Shown: positions 24,979-33,706 of the stretch, one piece after another
How positions within the stretch are numbered: position 1 is the stretch's first letter
How the letters are laid out: the number at the start of each line of letters is the position of its first letter
Assembly: GCA_043820045.1 (NCBI GenBank)
Contig: JBDREF010000250.1
Location: 1 to 39,671 of the forward strand
Direction of reading: 5' to 3'
Length of the DNA stretch: 39,671 nt
From: JBDREF01 sp043820045
GTDB taxonomy: Bacteria > Planctomycetota > Phycisphaerae > Sedimentisphaerales > Anaerobacaceae
Program-made: the position numbers and the translations under genes
The notes under the pieces: generated by a model
What the model saw: only the letters and a program-made list of their open reading frames with translations
What the model was told of the DNA's origin: nothing
The model's database searches: none

Positions 24979-26343
24979 TCAAACGACCTCTTTCACAGCT
25001 TCGGCAATCACCGCGCAACCTTCTCTGACCGCTTCTTCGGTGATACACAACGGCGGTGCGATCTTAACACAGCCCCCGCCCACACCGACGGGCGCGAACA
25101 TCAGCAAACCCTTGAGGAAACAGCGGCTGACAACATTCCAGGCAAGTTCGTAGTCGGGCTCTTTGGTGCCTTTTTTGACCACTAAAAGTCCGGCCACCAG
25201 ACCCGCGCCGGGCGCAAAACCGATTACATCGGAGAACTCGTGTTTTATTAGCTGCAAACGCTCATGTAATACCGGCCCGACCTTTGCCGCGTTCTCAACC
25301 AACTTCTCTTGCTCGATAACCTCGATACTTGCCAATGCGGCCGCACAGCAGACGGGATTGCCGGAGTGAGTGCTGGTCATTTCATTGGGGCCGTATAAGT
25401 CCATCACCTCACCCTTGCCGATTACCGCGCTGATCGGCAACGAACTGCTTACTCCTTTCCCCACGCAGAACAAATCCGGCAGTACATCATATAGCTCAAA
25501 ACCCCACATGGTTCCGCATCTGCCGAAACCCGCCTGGACTTCGTCGAAACAGATCAGGGCCCGATGCTTGTTACACCATTCTCTTAAATCTTTGGCGTAT
25601 CTTTTGGGCATAAAGTTGGGCCCGATTCCCTGATACGTCTCGCTTATCACCCCGGCCACATTATCCGGCTGGACGCCAAGCCGGGCAAGGGTCGTCTCGA
25701 AAAGGTCGAAGCTGGTGTCTTCGCAGCGGAATCCGTCAGGGAACGGCACGTGGACTATTTCGGGATCGAGGTTTTTTATCCACGCTTTGCCGCCAGCCAT
25801 ACCCCCCATCTGCTGGGCGCCGAGCGTCCTTCCATGAAAGGCGTTTTCAAATGAGACAATAATGCTCTTTTTGTCCCCGCCGATTTTCCGCCCGTACGTG
25901 CGCATCAGCTTTAATGCGCACTCCGTGGCTTCCGAGCCGGTGCTGAGCAGGAATACTTTATTCAAAGGTTCCGGTGCAAGCTGAGTCAACTTCTGTGCAA
26001 GCTCGATCCTCGGCCGGTTCGGGAAACAATATGTAGTCAACAGAGGCATGGAAGCCTGGCTGATGATTGCGTCGGCAATTTTTTTAGCGCCATGGCCCGC
26101 ATTTGTAACGAGTACACCCGATGAAAAATCGAGCCACATATTGCCGTAGGCATCATAAACATTTACTCCCTCGGCCCGGTCCCAAATCACCGGCGGCTGA
26201 CCTCGCATACTGAGCGGCTCGGCTTCGCGAAGCTTTTCGAGCTGCTCTATTGTCGCCGGATTTGGAATAGTTCCCGATAGTCTGCGGAACTTCGTCGACA
26301 CGGGTTTTACTTCAGTTGCAATTAGTGGAAATTCCCTGGCCAT
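24979..26343 (-). CDS. Class III PLP-dependent aminotransferase
   Basis: A 454-residue aminotransferase of the GABA/ornithine/acetylornithine family. LLSTGSEATECALKL (132-146) binds the PLP phosphate, AFHGRT is at 168-173, and DEVQAGFGR (267-275) holds the Asp that contacts the PLP nitrogen. The Schiff-base lysine is Lys296 (CVGKGVSSSLPISAV). The ATG at 26343 gives a full-length protein. It lies 49 nt after the Gfo/Idh gene on the same strand, so the pair is probably one operon. Closest reading is 4-aminobutyrate aminotransferase; an amino-sugar role is equally possible from the context. Confidence 0.88.
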   Translation of the reverse strand: MAREFPLIATEVKPVSTKFRRLSGTIPNPATIEQLEKLREAEPLSMRGQPPVIWDRAEGVNVYDAYGNMWLDFSSGVLVTNAGHGAKKIADAIISQASMPLLTTYCFPNRPRIELAQKLTQLAPEPLNKVFLLSTGSEATECALKLMRTYGRKIGGDKKSIIVSFENAFHGRTLGAQQMGGMAGGKAWIKNLDPEIVHVPFPDGFRCEDTSFDLFETTLARLGVQPDNVAGVISETYQGIGPNFMPKRYAKDLREWCNKHRALICFDEVQAGFGRCGTMWGFELYDVLPDLFCVGKGVSSSLPISAVIGKGEVMDLYGPNEMTSTHSGNPVCCAAALASIEVIEQEKLVENAAKVGPVLHERLQLIKHEFSDVIGFAPGAGLVAGLLVVKKGTKEPDYELAWNVVSRCFLKGLLMFAPVGVGGGCVKIAPPLCITEEAVREGCAVIAEAVKEVV

Positions 26344-26392
26344 CTTGATCCTGGTTTATCACAGTTTCCTGAAAAGTAAGTGCTAACGATAT

Positions 26393-27664
26393 CTATAAAT
26401 GCTCTCGAAAATCAACGCCTGCATTCTGGCCGTATGTTATTTCGACTTCCCTGCCGCCGTTGAGGATTGACAATCGTGCCGCCTCCGTCACCAGTTCATT
26501 ATACGAACTGTTTGCAGGCGTCGCCATGATACCTTCGTTATCGAACCGCTTAATTAACTTCCGCCTCGCGGCCAAAGCCTCTTTCTGCTCCAGGTCCACC
26601 GTCGCCTCAATGCACTTGCAGATATTCTTTACTATATATTCAATCGAACGGTATCCGTATCCGACCGGCGTGAGTCCTTCGCCTCCAAGCTCGACGTACT
26701 TGAAATAATCCGGGCTCGGCTCGGAATAGTACGTATCACCGGGTTCGCCGCCCTTTTCAATATAACAGTGCTCGATACCGCGATACTGATCATTGTGTAC
26801 GAGCATTCCGCTATTGTTATCGCCGCGGCAGTACAGCCGGATTCCCTGGAAATTGCCGCCGGGCCCCTCGTCCGGATAACCCATGATGTTCGTCACGTGC
26901 AGGCATGCATCGTTCTCCCAGATGACGCGGGCATCGGTCCAAAGATAACCCGTCTTGCCGTTTGGATAGGTATCTTTTATGCCGTAAACCGACACCGCCC
27001 CGGGCAGCAGCCCGGTAATGAAATGTACCTGATCGACGTAATGGCAGCCAACATAGGTAAACATGTCGGAATTTTCCACCGTGCACCAGTTCTGGAAATT
27101 CGAATGTCGATAGTAATAGGGCTCGTTCATTTCCGCATGGCCAATGCGAAATTCCCCAAATTTGCCTTCTCTGTAAAGCCGTCGGGCCATCAGGGCCCTG
27201 TCGTCAAGACGCTTATGGTACTCAACGCCCACAACGATACCTTTCTCGAAGGCAGTCTTCTCGATCTCGGCGGCCTGTGAATACTTTAGAACCAACGGCT
27301 TTACACAGCATATATGCTGGCCGGCGGCAAGGGCTGCTTGTATGACCGGATAATGCAACTGGTCCGGCACTGCGACAACCACGATGTTACCTTTGGGCAT
27401 CTTTTCAATTACCTGCCTGAATAAATCGGGGAAATCGCTTTCAGGGTCGGTATCCAGAGAAGGATACGCCGTAAAGCTGTGACCGGGAAATGCATCTCTA
27501 AGCGTCCGCTCGGCTGCCAGCGCCTTCAGCGGAGTGCTGTTCAATGCGCACACGCCGACCTCACCGACAACACCCAGACGCTGCAGTTGATAAACGGAGG
27601 GCAAAATCTGCACCTGTGTTATCATCCCACCGCCGACTATGCAAACCCGGGGTTTGTTACCCAT
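26393..27664 (-). CDS. Gfo/Idh/MocA family oxidoreductase
   Basis: A 423-residue NAD(P)-dependent oxidoreductase. ATG 27664 is chosen since MGNKPRVCIVGGGMITQVQ begins the Rossmann fold; a TTG at 27688 would add 8 residues. The GGG dinucleotide loop is at ~10-12 and the family Lys is in CVKPLVLKY (usually EKP). The C-terminal beta-sheet domain has the DQVHFITG and EMNEPYYYRH segments of sugar-active members. Substrates in this family are cyclic sugars, inositols or glycosides and cannot be fixed here. Read from a strong promoter divergent from the lyase-esterase. Confidence 0.87.
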   Translation of the reverse strand: MGNKPRVCIVGGGMITQVQILPSVYQLQRLGVVGEVGVCALNSTPLKALAAERTLRDAFPGHSFTAYPSLDTDPESDFPDLFRQVIEKMPKGNIVVVAVPDQLHYPVIQAALAAGQHICCVKPLVLKYSQAAEIEKTAFEKGIVVGVEYHKRLDDRALMARRLYREGKFGEFRIGHAEMNEPYYYRHSNFQNWCTVENSDMFTYVGCHYVDQVHFITGLLPGAVSVYGIKDTYPNGKTGYLWTDARVIWENDACLHVTNIMGYPDEGPGGNFQGIRLYCRGDNNSGMLVHNDQYRGIEHCYIEKGGEPGDTYYSEPSPDYFKYVELGGEGLTPVGYGYRSIEYIVKNICKCIEATVDLEQKEALAARRKLIKRFDNEGIMATPANSSYNELVTEAARLSILNGGREVEITYGQNAGVDFREHL

Positions 27665-27730
27665 CGAATTATCTCTAAAAAAGGTCAATGCGAGCTTCTA
27701 CGGCCACCTGTGTGACCATCCTGGAACAGA

Positions 27731-27779
27731 TTATTAACATCGATCCGCTTCTTTGTCAAATCCAATTTTTGGTTTGATT
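27731..27779. promoter_or_regulatory. Divergent control region: oxidoreductase promoter and dyad
   Basis: For the - strand, TTGACA (complement 27754-27759), a 17-nt spacer and TAATAA (complement 27731-27736) form a good promoter for the Gfo/Idh gene. An inverted repeat CAAA-t-CCAA / TTGG-TTTG (27757-27776, 3-nt loop, one bulge) covers its -35. The repeat also touches a weaker + strand -35 (TTGATT 27774-27779) facing the lyase-esterase. It is a candidate shared operator. Confidence 0.5.
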
Positions 27780-27845
27780 ATTGCGACCCTATCCTGTAAA
27801 AAGATGGCGTCAAGTACACCCAATCGTACGGAATGGAGGTAAATT

Positions 27846-30812
27846 ATGGCTAACGTATGCAGATTCGTTGCGGTGGTGACAATTCTGAGTTGCTTGTCTG
27901 TACAGGTTCAAGGCACTGAAGTCACTGTTGATTCTTCTAAGGTACTCGAAACACTCAATAAAAACCATCCTCGATTAATGCTCAAAGACAGCGAACTTGA
28001 GAATCTCAAGAAGCAATACGCCAAAGACGAGATTCTGCGCAAGTGCGTAAAGGACGTTCTTGAAGAAGCGGACGACTGCTATCAAAAGCCGATGCTCACT
28101 TACCGCAAGATTGGGCCGCGGCTTCTCCATATCAGCAGAGAGTGCCTCCATCGAGTTTACGCCCTCGGACTGGCCTATAGATGGACCGGCGAGGAGAAAT
28201 ATGCCAGGAAGGCCACTGAAAACATGCTGACAGTCTGCGCGTTTGACGACTGGAATCCGTCACACTTCCTCGATACGGCTGAAATGTCGCACGCCGTCGG
28301 ACTCGGCTATGACTGGCTGTACTCCTGTCTCGACGCCGAGACGCGCGGCAAAATCAAGGCCGGCTTGATTAAGAACGGCCTTGAGCCCGGACTGAAGGCG
28401 TACAAAAACGCATGGTGGGTTCGGAGCGAATTCAACTGGAACCAGGTCTGTAACGGCGGACTTGTTATCGGCGCCTTGGCAATCGCGGAATCGGACCCGC
28501 AGTACGCCGAGCAAATCGTTCCCGCCGCCGTCCGGTCGTTTCCCGTGGCGCTGAAGAACTATGCTCCCGATGGTGCGTGGGGTGAGGGACCCGGCTACTG
28601 GAGCTACGCCACACACTACACGGCCTACGGCTTGGCAGCACTGCAAAGTGCCCTGGGCAAAGACTTCGGGTTATCGGAGATTGAGGGACTGGCCGAAGCT
28701 GCAAGTTTCCCAATATATACTGCCGGCCCGACCGGGTACTATCTGAATCTGGCCGATGTTGGCGAGAAAAGTTCCAGAAGGCCGATGCCGTGCATGTTCT
28801 GGCTGGCTCGCGCTTTCGATAACTCCACTTACGCAGAGGCTGAACACGCTGAGATTGCCAGACGCAGCGCCAGTCCTCAACATGTGGTCTGGTACGTGCC
28901 CGAGCCCCAGAGTCAGTTCGGGACCAAAGACCTCGACCGTTATTTCCGCGGCCCCGTCGAAGTGGCCGTATTCCGCAGCGGCTGGGATGACCCCGAAGCA
29001 CTGTTTGTCGGCGTCAAGGCCGGCTACAACCAGGTCAATCACGGCCATCTCGACCTGGGCAATTTCGAGCTTGACGCACTCGGCGTGCGATGGGTACGCG
29101 ACCTCGGCTCGGATGACTATAACCTATCCGGCTACTGGGACAGCAAGAGAGGCGGAAAGCGCTGGAGTTACTACCGTTTGAATTCGCGAAGCCATAGCGT
29201 CCCGCTGTTAGGCGGCGAAGATCAGGACCCGATGGCAACATCGAAGCTGACCAGGTTCGAATCGAAAAAATACTCCGGGTTCGCTCTTATCGATCTGACG
29301 AGCGCTTACGAGAAATTTGCAAAGAAGGTGACCCGGGGTATCGCCATGCTGGACGGCAGAAGGGCCGTGCTGGTTCAGGACGAATTTGAAATTGAAAAGC
29401 CCTGCGAACTCGTCTGGGCCATGACCACTGATGCCGATATCTCCTTGACCAAGCTGGGGACCGCGTCCCTAAAGCTCAAGGGCAAGGAACTCATCGCCCG
29501 GATACTTTCCCCCACCGGCGCTGCATTCGGTATCGAATCGGCCGAGCAGCAACCGCCTCAGAAAACAAATAGAGGCGTCAGACGCCTGATCGTGAAACTG
29601 CCGGAAACAAGCGGCAATGTGCGAGTGGCAATCCTGCTTTCACCCGTATGGGAGGATGGAAAAGTCATCGAGGAAGTGGAACTGAAGCCGTTCGAGAAAT
29701 GGGGCCAGCCGCAGCTCTGCCAGGGGAATTATCAGAGCGAGGAAGCTGGAAAAGAGCAACTTGCCAAGTTTGCCCGGAGCTATTCCAATCTTGACCAGTG
29801 GAAAGCCAGGACCGAGCGAGTTCGCGAGGGTATCCTTCGCGGAGTTGAACTTCTGCCTTTGCCCGAAAAGCACGCCCTGAACCCCATAGTTCACAGCAAG
29901 CGGAAATATGACGGCTATACGGTTGAGAACGTGGCCTTCGAGTCCTTGCCCGGCGTTTTTGTTACCGGCAATCTCTATCGTCCCAGAGAAGGTACGGGAC
30001 CTTTTGCGGCGATCCTTTGCCCTCATGGACATTGGAGCGACCCGGACAACTACGGGCGGTTCCGGCCGAATATGCAATTGCGATGCGCCACACTCGCCCG
30101 CATGGGAGCTGTAGTCTTCTCCTACGATATGGTGGGTTATGGTGACTGGAAAAATGCGGGGTGGGAGCATCGATGGTCCAAAGTCCTTAAACTGCAACTA
30201 TGGAACAGTATCCGCGCCGTCGATTACCTTACCTCCCGCAAAGATGTGGACCCCAGCCGTATCGGTGTCACAGGAGCCTCTGGCGGCGGGACACAGACGT
30301 TTCTGCTTACTGCCGTAGATGACCGAATCGCAGTATCGGTCCCGACGGTAATGGTTTCGGCACACTTCTTCGGCGGCTGCGTCTGCGAAAGCGGAATGCC
30401 CATCCACAAGAGCGACATGCACGAGACGAACAATACGGATATCGCCGCAATGGCGGCGCCGAGGCCGCAACTTATTATCTCGGACGGCCAGGACTGGACC
30501 AAGAACACACCCGAAGTCGAGTACCCCTATATCCGAAACGTCTATCGTCTCTACGACGCCCAGGCCAATGTGGAGTATGTGCACCTTCCCGACGAGGGGC
30601 ACGATTACGGCATCTCCAAGCGTCTCGGCGCGTACAAGTTTCTTGCAAAACACCTGGGGCTGGCGATCGATAAAGTAAGTAAGCCGGACGGATCTATCGA
30701 CGAGAGTTTCGTTGTAATTGAAAAACAGGAGGACATGTACGTATTCGACGAAGAGCATCCGAGGCCCGCAAATGCCCTCGGCTTCGACGCAGCAGAAAAG
30801 CTTTGGGATTAG
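27846..30812 (+). CDS. Secreted heparinase II/III-like lyase fused to an alpha/beta-hydrolase esterase
   Basis: A 988-residue protein with ATG 27846 behind GGAGG and a signal peptide of ~23 residues (VAVVTILSCLSVQVQG). Residues ~30-350 form the alpha/alpha toroid of heparinase II/III-type polysaccharide lyases (NHPRLML at the entry, then HAVGLGYDWLY and RSEFNWNQVCNGG). Residues ~380-615 are the beta-sandwich heparinase_II_III domain with NHGHLDLGNFEL (398-409). After a linker, ~690-930 form an acetylxylan-esterase-like alpha/beta hydrolase: GASGGG with nucleophile Ser812, acid Asp880 or Asp883, and His919 (DEGHDYG). Lyase plus deacetylase in one chain suggests attack on an acetylated uronate polysaccharide. 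Substrate and export route (Sec, then perhaps the T2SS here) are inference. Confidence 0.88.
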   Translation: MANVCRFVAVVTILSCLSVQVQGTEVTVDSSKVLETLNKNHPRLMLKDSELENLKKQYAKDEILRKCVKDVLEEADDCYQKPMLTYRKIGPRLLHISRECLHRVYALGLAYRWTGEEKYARKATENMLTVCAFDDWNPSHFLDTAEMSHAVGLGYDWLYSCLDAETRGKIKAGLIKNGLEPGLKAYKNAWWVRSEFNWNQVCNGGLVIGALAIAESDPQYAEQIVPAAVRSFPVALKNYAPDGAWGEGPGYWSYATHYTAYGLAALQSALGKDFGLSEIEGLAEAASFPIYTAGPTGYYLNLADVGEKSSRRPMPCMFWLARAFDNSTYAEAEHAEIARRSASPQHVVWYVPEPQSQFGTKDLDRYFRGPVEVAVFRSGWDDPEALFVGVKAGYNQVNHGHLDLGNFELDALGVRWVRDLGSDDYNLSGYWDSKRGGKRWSYYRLNSRSHSVPLLGGEDQDPMATSKLTRFESKKYSGFALIDLTSAYEKFAKKVTRGIAMLDGRRAVLVQDEFEIEKPCELVWAMTTDADISLTKLGTASLKLKGKELIARILSPTGAAFGIESAEQQPPQKTNRGVRRLIVKLPETSGNVRVAILLSPVWEDGKVIEEVELKPFEKWGQPQLCQGNYQSEEAGKEQLAKFARSYSNLDQWKARTERVREGILRGVELLPLPEKHALNPIVHSKRKYDGYTVENVAFESLPGVFVTGNLYRPREGTGPFAAILCPHGHWSDPDNYGRFRPNMQLRCATLARMGAVVFSYDMVGYGDWKNAGWEHRWSKVLKLQLWNSIRAVDYLTSRKDVDPSRIGVTGASGGGTQTFLLTAVDDRIAVSVPTVMVSAHFFGGCVCESGMPIHKSDMHETNNTDIAAMAAPRPQLIISDGQDWTKNTPEVEYPYIRNVYRLYDAQANVEYVHLPDEGHDYGISKRLGAYKFLAKHLGLAIDKVSKPDGSIDESFVVIEKQEDMYVFDEEHPRPANALGFDAAEKLWD

Positions 30813-30865
30813 CCACAGTTCCCGGAAGAGAGGGATTGTCGTTCCGCAGAAAACGAAAGCCTATT

Positions 30866-31543
30866 TCAGGAAGGCGGCTTCTTGAGTTCTTCGATTTTCG
30901 GCAGGTCCTTTAGGGTGTTAAGGCCGAAAACCTCCAGGAACTTCTTTGTTGTTCCATACATCATCGGCCGGCCCAGGACTTCCGCCCGGCCGACTATCTT
31001 GACCAGTCCCTTGTAGCAAAGAGACCTGATCACCTCGCCGACCGCGACTCCCCTGATAGCTTCGATATCCGCCCGTATGATCGGCTGTTTGTACGCAAGT
31101 ATCGCAAGCGTCTCCAGGGCGGCGGCGCTCAACTTGCTATCGCTCCGGACCCGAAGCAGCTTTTTGAGCCAGTGATTGTATGGACTCAACGTCAGCATCT
31201 GGTAGCCGCCGGCTATTTGTTCTATTCTAAAGGCGTTATTGTTCGCATGATATTTTTCGTTCAGATTCTTGATGTGCTGGCGGACCTGTTTCGCCTCTGT
31301 CTCGACAATACCGGCCAGCCGCCCGTCAGTGAGAGGCTCGTCGCTGGCAAACAGAACCGCCTCTATCACCGACTCGACCGTTAATTCGACATCCTGGTCG
31401 CCCTGCGCCGAATCAGCCGGTTCCGATTGCTCAGCCTGCTCAACATCTTCAGCTTGCTCTTCATCTAACATCTGACATTCGGAACTCTCTATTCCATCTT
31501 CCGTATTCTGCGTTCGGTCTTCTGTCTTCTGTTCTTCTGTCAT
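30866..31543 (-). CDS. scpB: Segregation and condensation protein ScpB
   Basis: A 225-residue winged-helix protein of the SMC-ScpAB chromosome-organising complex. ATG 31543 is chosen: it forms an ATGA overlap with the upstream stop and has GGAAG upstream; a GTG at 31555 is the alternative. The conserved core starts near residue 55 (ESVIEAVLFASDEPLTDGRL) and includes LETLAILAYKQPIIRADIEAIRG and the late LGRPMMYGTTKKFLEVFGL. The first ~50 residues are Glu/Gln/Thr-rich and the opening part is translated from a heptad repeat array. scpA and smc are not in the window. Confidence 0.93.
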   Translation of the reverse strand: MTEEQKTEDRTQNTEDGIESSECQMLDEEQAEDVEQAEQSEPADSAQGDQDVELTVESVIEAVLFASDEPLTDGRLAGIVETEAKQVRQHIKNLNEKYHANNNAFRIEQIAGGYQMLTLSPYNHWLKKLLRVRSDSKLSAAALETLAILAYKQPIIRADIEAIRGVAVGEVIRSLCYKGLVKIVGRAEVLGRPMMYGTTKKFLEVFGLNTLKDLPKIEELKKPPS

Positions 31544-31553
31544 ACGTTCTTCC
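31462..31553. repeat. Heptanucleotide-phased array at the nif3/scpB junction
   Basis: On the + strand 31462-31531 tiles as ten exact 7-nt units, for example CATCTGA, CATTCGG, TATTCTG, CGTTCGG and TCTTCTG twice in succession. One 8-nt unit and two more 7-nt units then reach 31553. Read as scpB the units are of CGGAAGA / CAGAAGA type. The array contains the scpB start codon and encodes its first ~28 residues, and overlaps the last bases of the Nif3-like gene. Confidence 0.75.
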
Positions 31554-32652
31554 ACTCAAATGGGTCCGCATCTTTCCTGCTTATATTAATCTTTATTCCT
31601 TTGATTTGCCTCTGCAATTGTCCGGCGAGCTTTTTCAACATGAATCTTTCAGAGACGGTATGGCTCAGGCAGATACAAGCCAGCCCGGCCTCCTGCGCCG
31701 CCAGCGCCTCATGATGCTTCAACTCTCCGGTCAGGTATAAATCCACCTTTGATGCAATCACCGAGTTTACTATCTTGCCGCATGAGCCGGCACACACCGC
31801 CGCCCGCCTGACCAGCCGGTTTCCGTCTCCGACCAGGCCGATCGCTCTTGCGCCGGTGCATTTCTTTATCCTCTCGATAATCTCGGTTATTCGCGACGGC
31901 CGGGCCAACGCGCCAATTCTGCCCAGGCCGAATTTCGCCTCGGTACCGAAAATTTTGAATACATCAAAGGCCGGCGTCTCATACGGATGAGTTCTTTTCA
32001 TCGCAGCAATCACCTCATCGAGTTTCGCTGCGGGTACAATCGTCTCAAACCTTGTCTCGGCGACCCTCTCCAGTTTTCCCTTCTTTCCGACTGCCGGCTT
32101 CGCACCCTCCACAGGCAAAAACGTCCCCGTTCCGTCGGCGCTGAAACCACAATTGCGATAGTTGCCAATCGCACCTGCGCCGGCGGCAAAAACCGCATTC
32201 GAGACATCAGCCAGTGATTCAACGGGGACAAAAACAACCAATTTGTAGTTATCGCCCGCCGGGTTTCCAACGTAGTCGCCTATCGGCTCTCCATCGACGA
32301 TGCCGACAATCTCGGCCAGGCCGTCGTTAACCCCACCCACGGCCGCGTCGAGGGCGGTATGTATCGAGAATACCGCGATCCCGGATCGAATTAAATCATA
32401 CACAACACTGCTTGGACCGTTGGCGGTTATCTTCCGCAGTGCATCCCATATCACCGGGTGATAACTGACAATCAGGTCGGTCTTTTGTTTCTTAGCCTCG
32501 GCGAGCACGGCGTGCGTGATGTCGATGGTCAACAGAATATTTTTGACGATTTTCTGTGAATCGCCAATCAACAATCCCACATTGTCCCAGTCCTGGGCCA
32601 GTCCGGGCGGATACATTTCTTCGATTATCTTCGCAACCGCTTCGATTTTCAT
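31540..32652 (-). CDS. Nif3-like dinuclear metal centre protein (YqfO type)
   Basis: A 370-residue Nif3/DUF34 protein. ATG 32652 is chosen because MKIEAVAKIIEEMYPPGLAQDWDN is the family start; longer frames reach back through the pabC-like end. Metal-binding elements are DNVGLLIGD, VSYHPVIWDALRKI and the C-terminal LTGELKHHEAL and SHTVSERF. A ~110-residue PII-like insert (YKLVVFVPVESLADVSNAVFAAG through THPYETPAFDV) identifies the long YqfO-type form. It has been annotated as GTP cyclohydrolase I type 2, but the biochemical role is unsettled. Its stop overlaps the scpB ATG. Confidence 0.9.
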   Translation of the reverse strand: MKIEAVAKIIEEMYPPGLAQDWDNVGLLIGDSQKIVKNILLTIDITHAVLAEAKKQKTDLIVSYHPVIWDALRKITANGPSSVVYDLIRSGIAVFSIHTALDAAVGGVNDGLAEIVGIVDGEPIGDYVGNPAGDNYKLVVFVPVESLADVSNAVFAAGAGAIGNYRNCGFSADGTGTFLPVEGAKPAVGKKGKLERVAETRFETIVPAAKLDEVIAAMKRTHPYETPAFDVFKIFGTEAKFGLGRIGALARPSRITEIIERIKKCTGARAIGLVGDGNRLVRRAAVCAGSCGKIVNSVIASKVDLYLTGELKHHEALAAQEAGLACICLSHTVSERFMLKKLAGQLQRQIKGIKINISRKDADPFEWKNV

Positions 32653-32686
32653 TTTTACGATTCTATGTCCCGGCCACTTATATACG

Positions 32687-33556
32687 CTAATTCCTGTTTG
32701 GCACCTGACACTCATTCTCGACAAACTCGTCAAAGTCTCTTTGGAGCCTCTTTGCCATCGGGCCAACCTGGCCGTCGCCAATCTCGTGCTTTTCTACTCT
32801 TGTTATCGGCATAACCTGCATGATTACGTTGGTCATAAAAATCTCCTCGGCGGCAAGAACATCCTCTATGGACAGGCTTTTCTCGACCAGCTTTATGGAA
32901 TTCTTCAGGGCAATCTGACAAACGGTCTTCCTGGCGATACCGGCAAGAACCGGCGTCTTTATAGGCGGGGTGTAGAGCACCGAATCTTTAACCAGGAACA
33001 CGTTGCTTATGCACCCTTCCGCCAGGCAATTATCCACGGTGAACCACAGTGACTCTGCGGCCTGTTTCTGATGAGCCAGATTCAACGCGATCATGCGCGA
33101 AAAATAACTTGTCACTTTGTGGCCGCACGTTGGGTCGCTTGGATTCTGTCTGAACTGGCACAGCACCACCAAAACGCCCTTCTTATAGTATTCCGGCGGG
33201 TACGACCGGAACTTCGTGGCGGTGATAAGAAGCGTCGATTTACGCTGCTGCTCGTCCTCGGCCATCGGGCCGTTGGTGAGCGTCAGACGCAGGCGGGCAT
33301 CGGTCAATTCGTTTGCCCGCAGCACTTCATAAACGGCATCCGTGATGAAGTTGCCATCGTATGGATTATTAATCGACAAGCTCTTGGCGCTGAAAACCAG
33401 CCTGTCCAGATGGTCTTTCAGAGCGAAAACCACGCCGTTGTGGCTTCGCATGGTCTCGAAAAGCCCGGCCCCGTACAAAAATCCGGTGTCGGTAACCGAT
33501 ATATTCGCGTTATCGATATCAACCAATTTGTCGTTTAGAAATACTTTTTCCGCCAT
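32687..33556 (-). CDS. pabC: Class IV PLP aminotransferase, probable aminodeoxychorismate lyase PabC
   Basis: A 289-residue fold-type IV PLP enzyme. ATG 33556 (MAEKVFLNDKLVD) is chosen; an in-frame start at 33634 would add 26 residues translated from the heptad array. SVTDTGFLYGAGLFETMRS is the family N-terminal motif, Lys147 (GHKVTSYFSRM) is the probable Schiff-base lysine, and AEGCISNVFLV with TPVLAGIARKTV binds the cofactor phosphate. Branched-chain and D-amino-acid aminotransferases share these motifs. The position directly after pabB favours 4-amino-4-deoxychorismate lyase for p-aminobenzoate and folate synthesis. Confidence 0.8.
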   Translation of the reverse strand: MAEKVFLNDKLVDIDNANISVTDTGFLYGAGLFETMRSHNGVVFALKDHLDRLVFSAKSLSINNPYDGNFITDAVYEVLRANELTDARLRLTLTNGPMAEDEQQRKSTLLITATKFRSYPPEYYKKGVLVVLCQFRQNPSDPTCGHKVTSYFSRMIALNLAHQKQAAESLWFTVDNCLAEGCISNVFLVKDSVLYTPPIKTPVLAGIARKTVCQIALKNSIKLVEKSLSIEDVLAAEEIFMTNVIMQVMPITRVEKHEIGDGQVGPMAKRLQRDFDEFVENECQVPNRN

Positions 33557-33566
33557 CTTGCTCGGT

Positions 33567-33706
33567 ATAAATCCCAATATCGAAATTCGAAACAGATTCA
33601 AAATCCCAAACGAGGTGTTCGAAATATTATTCAACCTGTTTTGAATTTTGCGTTTCGGTCATTTGTATTTGTTTCATGCCTGGAGTTTCGTATTTCATAT
33701 TTATCT
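33567..33706. repeat. 140-nt heptanucleotide-phased inverted array at the pabB/pabC junction
   Basis: Twenty consecutive 7-nt units fit 33567-33706 with no slip. The left half has GAAA-type units (CGAAATT, CGAAACA); the right half has the complement type (TTTCGTA, TTTCATA, CGTTTCG). The outer ~50 nt of the two halves align as an inverted repeat with one 7-nt gap, centred near 33637. The array covers the pabB stop, the whole intergenic gap and the last ~26 codons of pabB. Confidence 0.8.
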
